From DATBED01 sp036276195 (GTDB lineage: Bacteria; Patescibacteriota; Saccharimonadia; Saccharimonadales; UBA4665): a DNA stretch of 19,177 nucleotides. Under the pieces are notes generated by a model. The model was not told the origin of the DNA, ran no database searches, and saw nothing but the letters and a program-made list of their open reading frames with translations. Of this stretch, positions 13,480 to 19,177 are shown in pieces. Location of the stretch: the NCBI GenBank assembly GCA_036276195.1, contig DATBED010000056.1, positions 1 through 19,177 on the forward strand. The letters run 5' to 3'. Numbering within the stretch: the first letter of the stretch is position 1; the number at the start of each line of letters is the position of its first letter. Position numbers and translations under genes: made by a program.

Positions 13480-15678
13480 ATGGCTAAAAAGAAAAAGACA
13501 ACTAGAAAAAAGAAGGTCGAAGAAGTCAAAGAGCGGTCGCCGTTCTGGGGCCAGGCTACGGCGATTATTTTGATGCTGGCGGCTATCTTGCTGCTGATTG
13601 GCGGCTTCGGCACTGGCGGACCACTGCCGGTCAATCTGTTCAAAGGTGTTTATGCGACCTTTGGCTGGGCAGCCTACTTTTCACCGGTAGCCCTCGTGGC
13701 TTTGGCCGTCTTTATGTTTCAGGCCGAGGATCATAAGCTGTCTAAGGGCAAACTGTTCGGCATGCTGGCCGTGATAATTTTTGCCAGCGCTGGCCTGCAA
13801 GTGATGTTCACGTCTAAAACAGCGAGTGGTTGGGCCGATGGCCATGGTGGCGCGGTTGGTCGAGTAGTTGGCAATACACTGCTGGGGGCTTTGGATAAAA
13901 TTCCGGCCAGCCTGGTGTTCTTCGTGCTGACCCTGTTGGCTGTCTTTTTCGCTTTTGGTATTTCGCTGGCTCATCTGTTAAGGGTCGGTAATTTGTTCAA
14001 ACGTGAAGCTAGCGAAGAAGAGAATGACCTGGCCGCTTTGAAGGCCAAGGCGACCGAGCAGCAAGCGGGCTTTCAGCTGAACGAAGGCGTGCCGGTGGTG
14101 CACCACTCGCCGGGCGAGCCGCGGCTGAGCACGCTCAAGAACACCGCTCAAAAAATGACCGCCAACGAGAACCACGAGGCGCTGACCACTGCCAGCGACC
14201 CCAACTGGCAGTTCCCGAGCATCGATCTGCTTAACCAGAAGCAAGATAAGGCCGATGCCGGCGACGTCAACTCTAACGCCCAGATTATCCACGACACCTT
14301 TGAGAACTTCAACATTGGCGTAGAGATGGAAGGCGCCAACATCGGCCCGCGCGTCACCCAGTACACGCTGAAGCCGCCAACAGGGGTGAAGCTGACTAAA
14401 ATCACGGCGCTCGAGAATAACCTGGCGCTGGATCTGGCCGCTACATCTATTCGTATGGAGGCACCGATTCCCGGCAAGCGCGCCGTGGGCATTGAAGTGC
14501 CGAACGTTAAATCGGCCACCGTGCGCGTCAGCTCCATTTTTTTGAGTCAGCAATGGCAGGAAATGCAAGGCGCCTTGAGCATTGGTATCGGCAAAGATAT
14601 ATCTGGCATACCGTTAGTCGCCGACCTTGATAAGATGCCGCACCTACTGGTGGCCGGCCAAACCGGTTCCGGTAAGTCGGTTATGATCAATACCATTCTG
14701 ACTAGCCTGCTGTACCGTAATTCGCCGGCCGACCTCAAGCTGATTCTAGTCGATCCGAAACGCGTCGAGCTGAAGCCTTACGATGACATTCCGCATCTGT
14801 TAACACCGGTTATAACCGAACCGGAAAAGTGCATTTCAGCTTTGAAGTGGGCCGTGGCCGAGATGGAACGGCGCTACCACGCCTTGAGCGAAGTCGGCAA
14901 GCGCAACATCGGTGAGTACAACTCGCTTAAAAAAGAGGAGGGGATGCCTTACATAGTGATCGTGATTGACGAGCTGGCCGACCTAATGATGATGGCCGCC
15001 CGCGACGTTGAAGCTCTGATTGTACGCATCGCCCAAAAGGCCCGCGCCGTCGGCATCCACCTAGTGCTGGCCACCCAGCGGCCGAGCGTTGATGTTATCA
15101 CCGGGCTGATCAAGGCCAATGTGCCAGCCCGCATTGCCTTTACTACCGCCAGCCAGGTCGATTCCAGAACTATTATCGACCAAGTCGGCGCCGAAAAGCT
15201 GCTTGGCCAAGGTGACATGCTGTTCCTAACAGCCGATATGCCCAAGCCAAAACGCATTCAAGGGGCACTGATCGGTGAAGAAGAAACCTCCAAGGTGACC
15301 GACTTTATTCGGATGCAGCGGCCGCCGCAGTATGACGACGAGGTCGTCTCGCAGCCGGTTGTGCTTAACGGCAAGGGTGGCGTCGTGGCCGATCACGGTG
15401 GCAATGACATGGACGACGAAATGTGGCGCGACGCCGTTCACGTCGTCATCGAAAACCGTAAAGCCAGCACCAGCCTGCTGCAGCGCCGCTTGCGCATTGG
15501 CTACGGCCGGGCCGCCCGCCTAATCGAAACTATGGAAGAGCAGGGCATTGTTGGTGCCGCCGACGGCTCGCGTCCGCGCGAGGTGTTGGTCCACTCCATG
15601 GACGAAGTCTTTGGCGGCGGCGAAGCCACCCCTGCCGGCACTCCCGACGCCGTCCTCGACGAAAACTTCGCCGACTAA
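13480..15678 (+). CDS. ftsK: DNA translocase FtsK
   Basis: Septum-located motor that pumps chromosomal DNA during division. The 732-aa protein starts with a Lys-rich cytoplasmic stretch (residues 2-19), then about four transmembrane helices (roughly 25-44, 59-80, 90-110, 140-168), consistent with FtsK/SpoIIIE. A short charged linker follows, then the motor: Walker A GQTGSGKS (393-400, Lys399), LVDPKRVELKPY, and Walker B VIVIDELADL (Asp497, Glu498), with LATQRPSVDVITGLIKAN downstream. A winged-helix gamma domain (about 647-705) contains LLQRRLRIGYGRAARLIE. The linker is short, as in SpoIIIE rather than E. coli FtsK (1329 aa). The gene is monocistronic with two predicted promoters and lies beside the nested palindrome. 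Confidence 0.97.
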   Translation: MAKKKKTTRKKKVEEVKERSPFWGQATAIILMLAAILLLIGGFGTGGPLPVNLFKGVYATFGWAAYFSPVALVALAVFMFQAEDHKLSKGKLFGMLAVIIFASAGLQVMFTSKTASGWADGHGGAVGRVVGNTLLGALDKIPASLVFFVLTLLAVFFAFGISLAHLLRVGNLFKREASEEENDLAALKAKATEQQAGFQLNEGVPVVHHSPGEPRLSTLKNTAQKMTANENHEALTTASDPNWQFPSIDLLNQKQDKADAGDVNSNAQIIHDTFENFNIGVEMEGANIGPRVTQYTLKPPTGVKLTKITALENNLALDLAATSIRMEAPIPGKRAVGIEVPNVKSATVRVSSIFLSQQWQEMQGALSIGIGKDISGIPLVADLDKMPHLLVAGQTGSGKSVMINTILTSLLYRNSPADLKLILVDPKRVELKPYDDIPHLLTPVITEPEKCISALKWAVAEMERRYHALSEVGKRNIGEYNSLKKEEGMPYIVIVIDELADLMMMAARDVEALIVRIAQKARAVGIHLVLATQRPSVDVITGLIKANVPARIAFTTASQVDSRTIIDQVGAEKLLGQGDMLFLTADMPKPKRIQGALIGEEETSKVTDFIRMQRPPQYDDEVVSQPVVLNGKGGVVADHGGNDMDDEMWRDAVHVVIENRKASTSLLQRRLRIGYGRAARLIETMEEQGIVGAADGSRPREVLVHSMDEVFGGGEATPAGTPDAVLDENFAD

Positions 15679-15682
15679 TTGC

Positions 15683-15712
15683 TTGACAAGACAATGGATT
15701 AAGGAATAGCAT
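15683..15712 (+). promoter_or_regulatory. Promoter of the 15719-16192 gene, predicted leaderless
   Basis: Consensus TTGACA (15683-15688), 18-bp spacer, TAGCAT (15707-15712), then 6 nt to the ATG at 15719. The predicted +1 falls on the A of the start codon. Confidence 0.55.
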
Positions 15713-15718
15713 GCCAAT

Positions 15719-16192
15719 ATGACAGAGGCAAATCCATCCGCCAGATATGGGTCATCATTTAGCACAAAAAAGTGGTTTATTCATTTCGTAGATTCTCATT
15801 TACCAGAGGTAGATACTGACGACGTTACTGACAAAAAATTTAGCTTTAATGCAAATAGTGAGCTGTTTCTTCCCGCAGGCGAGATGATTGTTCAGCGTTT
15901 CGTTGCAGTTCAAGTTCGCAATGTACGCCTAACTGGTTTTGATGGCAGTACACTACTGGGCATCACGCATTCACCCGATGACATGACCATGACTAGCGTG
16001 TCACCGGAGCAAATTGAGAGTGAGTTTAATGTTAGTCTTAATGGCAACCCTATTCCCAGAAACACTTCGAAAGTCTGGTTTACTAGAACTGTTCTTTGGC
16101 ACCTGACTGCCGACGAGTCGATAGGCGGCCTCACAGACCATACCGATAGATCTCGGCGGGCCGCGAGTTTCACTTCAGGGTCCAGTCAGTAA
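15719..16192 (+). CDS. Hypothetical protein
   Basis: A 157-aa protein I cannot place in a family. The middle is rich in beta-forming residues: KFSFNANSELFLPAGEMIV (about residues 40-58), then FVAVQVRNVRLTGFDGSTLL, suggesting a small beta domain. The C-terminus is polar (Ser, Thr, Arg, Asp) and probably unstructured. There is no signal peptide or transmembrane helix. It begins 40 nt after ftsK with its own promoter and precedes the toxin-antitoxin pair by about 105 nt, so it belongs to the same accessory patch. Base composition is more AT-rich than ftsK. Confidence 0.6.
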   Translation: MTEANPSARYGSSFSTKKWFIHFVDSHLPEVDTDDVTDKKFSFNANSELFLPAGEMIVQRFVAVQVRNVRLTGFDGSTLLGITHSPDDMTMTSVSPEQIESEFNVSLNGNPIPRNTSKVWFTRTVLWHLTADESIGGLTDHTDRSRRAASFTSGSSQ

Positions 16193-16237
16193 CTTAACCT
16201 TTGTTTGCCGTACAGTGACCAAAATTCGCTCTTTTGA

Positions 16238-16254
16238 CTCAATCGAATATTGAG
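16238..16254. repeat. Short hairpin upstream of the toxin-antitoxin promoter
   Basis: CTCAAT (16238-16243) and ATTGAG (16249-16254) are perfect complements around a 5-nt loop. They lie 7 nt before the -35 box of the antitoxin gene. It could be an upstream operator half or the end of the preceding transcript. Confidence 0.4.
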
Positions 16255-16261
16255 CATCAGA

Positions 16262-16290
16262 TTGACACTTTAGTGATATTTTGATACAAT
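16262..16290 (+). promoter_or_regulatory. Toxin-antitoxin promoter with possible operator, predicted leaderless
   Basis: TTGACA (16262-16267), 17-bp spacer, TACAAT (16285-16290), preceded by TGA as an extended -10. Seven nt separate it from the antitoxin ATG at 16298, so the mRNA is probably leaderless. The palindrome CACT-TT-AGTG (16266-16275) overlaps the -35 and could be the antitoxin operator. Confidence 0.7.
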
Positions 16291-16297
16291 TTCTCTC

Positions 16298-16645
16298 ATG
16301 AGCGATTCGGCAAGATTAACTATTCCTATGAATAAAACTTTGCGCACTCAATTGGGCAAGCGTGCTAGTGACTTGGGCTTTGATTCATCACAGGCTCTTC
16401 TCCGTTATGTCAGCAAAGCCATAGTAGATGGCCGCCAGGTTGATTTTGGTATCGACTACGGCGCTCCGCGCGACAAAGACGGTTGGGACGATTGGGGTCC
16501 GGTGCCAGAGAAGGTTTTAAAGCGCTGGGACAAACAAGTCGCTGATTATAAGGCCGGTAAAGGAAAAACTTTTGACAATATAGATGACTTTTTGGCAGAC
16601 TTGAAGTCCGATGCGCTCAAACATAATAAAGACCTTAAAACGTGA
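16298..16645 (+). CDS. RelB/DinJ-type antitoxin
   Basis: Antitoxin and probable autorepressor of the pair. In the 115-aa product, residues 6-50 form the ribbon-helix-helix part (strand ARLTIPMNK, helix with LRTQLGKRASDLGFDSSQALL). The acidic and aromatic C-terminal half, with DDWGPVPEKVLKRWDKQ and FDNIDDFLADLK, would wrap around the toxin, as in RelB/DinJ proteins. It overlaps the toxin gene by 35 nt, a usual toxin-antitoxin layout. Its N-terminus is clearly related to the orphan protein at 5564-5890. ATG 16298 sits 7 nt after the -10 box and has no Shine-Dalgarno. Confidence 0.8.
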   Translation: MSDSARLTIPMNKTLRTQLGKRASDLGFDSSQALLRYVSKAIVDGRQVDFGIDYGAPRDKDGWDDWGPVPEKVLKRWDKQVADYKAGKGKTFDNIDDFLADLKSDALKHNKDLKT

Positions 16646-16901
16646 TGAGATCTTTGATCGACATTATGCTGAACGCATTGCAGTAGATCTGACACTAGCT
16701 GAGTTATTTGATAGTCAGTTAGCAATTTTTCTTACGGATAGAGAAAATCCCAAAATAAATGATCATCATCTAAGTTGGGGTATGCAGGGCAAAAGAGCTT
16801 TTTCGATTACTAAGGACATTCGCGTTGTCTACGTAGAAACCGATGAAACTTTCCTGTTCTTGGATATCGGTACTCATAAGCAAGTTTACAAACAGAGGTA
16901 A
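16611..16901 (+). CDS. RelE/YafQ-type mRNA interferase toxin
   Basis: A 96-aa basic protein with the RelE-fold signature: an N-terminal helical part, a hairpin containing HHLSWGMQGKRAFSITKDIR, and a C-terminal strand FLFLDIGTHKQVYKQR. The 'GTHxxxY' ending resembles YafQ, whose C-terminal His takes part in mRNA cleavage on the ribosome; here the His is followed by KQVY. The ATG at 16611 lies inside the antitoxin gene in another frame, and no later in-frame ATG precedes the conserved region. Toxic activity is inferred from family and context. The stop at 16899-16901 is followed within 10 nt by the rpsF -10 box, whose -35 lies inside this gene. Confidence 0.8.
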   Translation: MRSNIIKTLKRDEIFDRHYAERIAVDLTLAELFDSQLAIFLTDRENPKINDHHLSWGMQGKRAFSITKDIRVVYVETDETFLFLDIGTHKQVYKQR

Positions 16902-16913
16902 ATCCTCTATAAT
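16885..16913 (+). promoter_or_regulatory. Promoter of the rpsF-ssb-rpsR-efp operon
   Basis: TTTACA (16885-16890), 17-bp spacer, TATAAT (16908-16913). It overlaps the 3' end of the toxin gene. The predicted start near 16920 gives a leader of about 62 nt, unusual in this window. Confidence 0.75.
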
Positions 16914-16932
16914 CTAGTTTACTATCAACTTC

Positions 16933-16959
16933 TGCTCGTGGCACTAAGGCATACGGGCA
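16933..16959 (+). promoter_or_regulatory. Hairpin in the rpsF leader, possible S6:S18-type control element
   Basis: TGCTCGT (16933-16939) pairs with ACGGGCA (16953-16959): seven contiguous pairs including one G-U, with a 13-nt loop. It lies 10 nt before the AAGGAAGGAG ribosome-binding site of rpsF. Leaders of rpsF operons in many bacteria carry an RNA bound by the S6:S18 complex; I cannot confirm that consensus here. Confidence 0.35.
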
Positions 16960-16981
16960 TAACCAAAGGAAGGAGCATCAA

Positions 16982-17374
16982 TTGAGTGACGTGAATCAGT
17001 ACGAGATTGCTGTGTTGTATCATCCTGACCTAGAAGTCGACCTAACCAAGGCCGAAGACCGCGTCAAGAAGATCATTGCCGATAACGGCGGTAAAATTAC
17101 AGCCACCGACAACTGGGGCAAGCGCAAGCTGGCCTACGACATCGCCGGTAATGAGCACGCCGTGTATGTGTTTTACAGCGTGGAACTACCATCACCGGCT
17201 GTTAACAAAGTCGAGAGCATGCTGAACATCGCCACCGAGGTCATCCGCTTCCTGATCACTAAGCCAGACCTGAAGGCCATTGCCAAAGCCGAGGCAAGGC
17301 GCGAGGAGCTGGCCGAACAAGCCGCTAAGCGCGGTGACAGGGGTGAAAGCGAAGAACCTAGCGAAGAAGATTAA
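16982..17374 (+). CDS. rpsF: 30S ribosomal protein S6, TTG start
   Basis: Small-subunit protein that pairs with S18 on the platform. The 130-aa product has the S6 pattern: QYEIAVLYHPDLE at residues 6-18, then WGKRKLAYDIAGNEHAVYVFY (44-64), and a C-terminal FLITKPDLK. A charged tail with Glu/Ser (ESEEPSEED) extends beyond the fold. The start is TTG at 16982, placed about 6-9 nt after a strong AAGGAAGGAG Shine-Dalgarno; no ATG or GTG upstream fits the family N-terminus. It is the first gene of a unit with ssb, rpsR and efp, the conserved rpsF-ssb-rpsR order. Confidence 0.96.
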   Translation: MSDVNQYEIAVLYHPDLEVDLTKAEDRVKKIIADNGGKITATDNWGKRKLAYDIAGNEHAVYVFYSVELPSPAVNKVESMLNIATEVIRFLITKPDLKAIAKAEARREELAEQAAKRGDRGESEEPSEED

Positions 17375-17427
17375 ATAATCATTAAATAACTTGACGCCGC
17401 TTTTGTACGAGCGTTAAGGTAGGAACA

Positions 17428-17439
17428 CTAACTAGTTAG
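17428..17439. repeat. 12-bp perfect palindrome before ssb
   Basis: CTAACTAGTTAG is self-complementary. It lies in the 97-nt gap between rpsF and ssb, 32 nt before the ssb ATG. Possibly a protein-binding site, or chance. Confidence 0.35.
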
Positions 17440-17471
17440 ACATAGATCTTTTAAATCAAGGAGGAGCCGAA

Positions 17472-17963
17472 ATGGCAAGAAGTCTTAACCAAGTAACATT
17501 AATGGGCAACTTAACCCGTGACCCGGAGCTGCGGCAAACGCCGACTGGCCAAAGCGTCACCAGTTTTAGTTTGGCCCTAAACCGGGCCTACAAAGATTCT
17601 AGTGGCGAATGGCAGGAAGTGACCGATTATATTGATTGCGTCTGTTGGGGGCCGTTGGCCGAACGCGTAGCACAATACCTCAGTAAAGGCCGCCGCTGCT
17701 TGGTGCAGGGTCGTTTGCAATCACGTTCCTGGGAGCAAGACGGTAATAAACGCAGCAAAGTCGAGGTCCTGGCCAGCGACGTTACCTTCCTAGATAGCCG
17801 AGGCGGTGGCGACAATGCTAGCTCAGGCGCGGATGGCGCTTCGGCTGACACCCAGGCTGCACCGGCCGACAAACCAAAACCTTCTAAAAAAGCCAAGAAA
17901 GACGATGTCGTCATTGAAGACATCGGCGACGAACCAATTAATTTAGACGACATTCCGTTTTAG
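17472..17963 (+). CDS. ssb: Single-stranded DNA-binding protein
   Basis: Binds single-stranded DNA in replication and repair. The 163-aa protein has one OB fold (residues 1 to about 107) with SLNQVTLMGNLTRDPELRQT at the start, SFSLALNRAYKD, DYIDCVCWGPLAERVAQYL, and GRLQSRSWEQDGNKRSKVEV. A Gly/Ser/Ala/Pro/Lys linker follows, ending in an acidic tail, NLDDIPF, the standard tip that recruits partner proteins. A strong AAGGAGGAG Shine-Dalgarno precedes the ATG. It lies between rpsF and rpsR as in many bacteria. Confidence 0.97.
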   Translation: MARSLNQVTLMGNLTRDPELRQTPTGQSVTSFSLALNRAYKDSSGEWQEVTDYIDCVCWGPLAERVAQYLSKGRRCLVQGRLQSRSWEQDGNKRSKVEVLASDVTFLDSRGGGDNASSGADGASADTQAAPADKPKPSKKAKKDDVVIEDIGDEPINLDDIPF

Positions 17964-17974
17964 AGAGGAAGAAC

Positions 17975-18175
17975 ATGGCAAAGATTTTTAAATCTCGCAC
18001 CGATGTAGCCTATTTTGACCACAAGGATTTCAAGACCTTGCAACGCTACGTTAACATTTATGGTCAAATAGAGACCCGCAAAAAGACCGGCTTAACAGAG
18101 AGTCAGCAACGCCATCTAGCGGCTGCTATCAAACGCGCCCGCCACTTGGCCTTGCTGCCATTCGTGGCTAAGTAG
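17975..18175 (+). CDS. rpsR: 30S ribosomal protein S18
   Basis: Small-subunit protein that binds S6. The 66-aa sequence has FDHKDFKTLQRYVNIYGQIE at residues 14-33 and the GLTESQQRHLAAAIKRARHLALLPF block that marks S18. It contains no cysteine, so it is of the zinc-independent kind. It starts 11 nt after ssb with a GAGAGGAAG Shine-Dalgarno, and efp begins immediately after its stop codon. Confidence 0.97.
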   Translation: MAKIFKSRTDVAYFDHKDFKTLQRYVNIYGQIETRKKTGLTESQQRHLAAAIKRARHLALLPFVAK

Positions 18176-18742
18176 ATGGCGCTAAGCATTACCGATCTTA
18201 AGAAAGGTACGCTGTTCCAGTGGGACGGCGAACCTTTCCGCGTAGTTGACTACAAACAAAAAGTGATGGGTCGCGGCGGTTCAATTGTGAACGTGCGCAT
18301 AAAGAGTCTGGTTGACGGCAAAGTGCTAGAGAAGACCTTTAAAGGTAACGAACAACTTGATTCGGCCGATGTGACTAACCAGACGGTGCAGTATCTGTAT
18401 AACGACGGCAGTACGTTCCACTTCATGAATGAAGACAGCTTCGAACAATTCGAAATCCCAGCCGATTTGGTAGGTGATAGCGCCGGTTACATGAAAGAAG
18501 GCGACCGAGTACAGCTGCAGTTTTTTAGCACAAGGCCAATCAACGTAGAGCTGCCCAAGAACGTGCCCCTGCAAGTTACCTACACCGAAAATGCCGTAAA
18601 GGGCGATACCAGCTCGTCTATTACCAAAGACGCCAAGCTTGAAACCGGTATAACTATCAAGGTGCCTGCTTTTATTAAGCAAGACGACATCATCTCAGTG
18701 GATACGTCTACCGGTGCTTACCGTGAACGTGTGAAAGACTAG
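18176..18742 (+). CDS. efp: Translation elongation factor P, Arg at the tip position
   Basis: Rescues ribosomes stalled on polyproline. The 188-aa length is typical. Domain I holds ITDLKKGTLFQWDGEPFRVVDY and the tip loop QKVMGRGGSIVNV. The C-terminal OB domain contains GITIKVPAFIKQDDIISVDTSTGAYRERV, a classic EF-P ending. The residue aligned with E. coli Lys34 is Arg33, and the preceding Pro is Met31, so lysine-based modification (EpmA type) cannot occur. Arg is seen in EarP-rhamnosylated EF-P, but no earP is in this window. ATG directly abuts the rpsR stop with no Shine-Dalgarno of its own, implying coupling. Confidence 0.97.
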   Translation: MALSITDLKKGTLFQWDGEPFRVVDYKQKVMGRGGSIVNVRIKSLVDGKVLEKTFKGNEQLDSADVTNQTVQYLYNDGSTFHFMNEDSFEQFEIPADLVGDSAGYMKEGDRVQLQFFSTRPINVELPKNVPLQVTYTENAVKGDTSSSITKDAKLETGITIKVPAFIKQDDIISVDTSTGAYRERVKD

Positions 18743-18748
18743 CTTCAT

Positions 18749-19069
18749 TCAACTATCATAAACATCAATTTCGTGGCCATGCTCTTTGAACCATTTATTA
18801 CTTGAGGCAATTGCCTTGCGATGTTTGATAGTTTCAAAAATATAATCCTCTTGGCTTTGTTCGAAGTTTCTATGATGCGGCATAAGGTACCAAAAAATAG
18901 CTATACGAATCAGTTCGCTACGCGAAGTGCAGTCTTGTTTGACAGCTTCATCAATCCGTGACAGAAAGTGTTCGTTAATTCTTAGGTTAATCTGCGCCGT
19001 GGCCAGTTTATGACTTCGTCGGTGTCTGGTTTTTGTTGTATCAGATGCATCACTTGGGAGGTTCTTCAT
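18749..19069 (-). CDS. Ribbon-helix-helix DNA-binding protein
   Basis: A 106-aa protein with a basic, polar N-terminus (residues 1-22, rich in Arg, Lys, His and Thr). A CopG/Arc-type ribbon-helix-helix follows at about 25-63: the strand AQINLRINEHFLSRI, then a helix EAVKQ, a turn CTSRS, and the second helix ELIRIAIFWYL. The C-terminal 40 residues are polar and charged. Its stop lies 6 nt from the efp stop, convergent. No toxin is visible in the window; one could lie outside, or this is a stand-alone regulator. Two TGTATATACA-type boxes lie 27-71 nt upstream of its ATG, a natural place for its own operator. Confidence 0.7.
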   Translation of the reverse strand: MKNLPSDASDTTKTRHRRSHKLATAQINLRINEHFLSRIDEAVKQDCTSRSELIRIAIFWYLMPHHRNFEQSQEDYIFETIKHRKAIASSNKWFKEHGHEIDVYDS

Positions 19070-19096
19070 GTGGTCTTTCTACACTACTCATTAAAC

Positions 19097-19152
19097 GTAT
19101 ATACAAATAAGGATCTTCACCCCTAGGGGCTGTATATACATTTAGCATGTAG
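19097..19152. repeat. Composite TGTATATACA element, copy B
   Basis: Read on the minus strand: CTACATGC (19152-19145), 4 nt, TGTATATACA (19140-19131), AGGGGT (19124-19119) within the palindrome CCCCTAGGGG, and a second box ending at 19096. Its first 22 nt match copy A (2526-2547) at 20 positions. The spacing between the first two boxes is 25 nt here and 26 nt in copy A. It lies upstream of the ribbon-helix-helix gene, so it may be its operator region. Confidence 0.6.
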
Positions 19153-19177
19153 CTAGCGGAGAGCAAAGCGGTAGGCC

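Noticed and set aside
17391..17419. Promoter before ssb (TTGACG at 17391)
   Set aside because: The matching -10 position reads TTAAGG, too far from consensus; ssb probably depends on the rpsF promoter.

Overview
The window reads as a compact bacterial chromosome segment of mixed GC content. Genes are tightly packed and there are several overlaps. TGA is used as a stop (for example at 16643-16645), so the recoded SR1/Gracilibacteria code does not apply. Small proteins, a family 4 uracil-DNA glycosylase, RNase J with PNPase, and many start codons sitting directly on -10 boxes fit a member of the Patescibacteria (CPR), perhaps Saccharibacteria. That placement is inference from gene content, not a measured phylogeny.

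Layout. 1-1517 (minus): the OtsA part of trehalose-6-phosphate synthase, running into the first motif of an OtsB-like phosphatase before the window edge. 1584-2504: holA (DNA polymerase III delta). 2653-2997 (minus): rpsT with a long basic tail. 3125-5470: a DHH/NrnA-like protein that has lost its catalytic motifs and carries a Pro-rich tail, followed by truB. 5484-6200: a small accessory patch with an orphan RelB/DinJ-like antitoxin and a short minus-strand ORF apparently broken by a 14-bp tandem duplication. 6219-11659: rpsO, a structured spacer, pnp, a small membrane protein, a uracil-DNA glycosylase with no Fe-S cysteines, and RNase J. 11656-13213: two divergent genes of unknown function. 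13212-13470: a striking nested inverted repeat next to tandem ftsK promoters. 13480-15678: ftsK. 15719-16901: an unknown gene and a RelB/RelE-type toxin-antitoxin pair. 16982-18742: rpsF-ssb-rpsR-efp. 18749-19069 (minus): a ribbon-helix-helix protein.

How the genes fit together. Most core genes serve replication and segregation (holA, ssb, ftsK), translation (rpsT, rpsO, rpsF, rpsR, efp, truB) and RNA turnover (pnp, RNase J). Accessory material sits between these blocks: the toxin-antitoxin genes, the unknown genes and the palindromes. Genes at the head of a transcription unit tend to have a -10 hexamer 6-9 nt before the start codon and no Shine-Dalgarno, which predicts leaderless mRNAs. Several internal genes (pnp, RNase J, ssb, rpsR) have clear Shine-Dalgarno sequences.

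Most unusual items: (1) a 17-bp inverted repeat enclosing a 41-bp perfect palindrome upstream of ftsK; (2) a composite element built on TGTATATACA that occurs near both ends of the window; (3) the cluster-less family 4 glycosylase; (4) the degenerate DHH protein; (5) the 14-bp duplication that breaks a small ORF; (6) the leaderless promoter pattern. No tRNA, rRNA, CRISPR array or transposase was seen.
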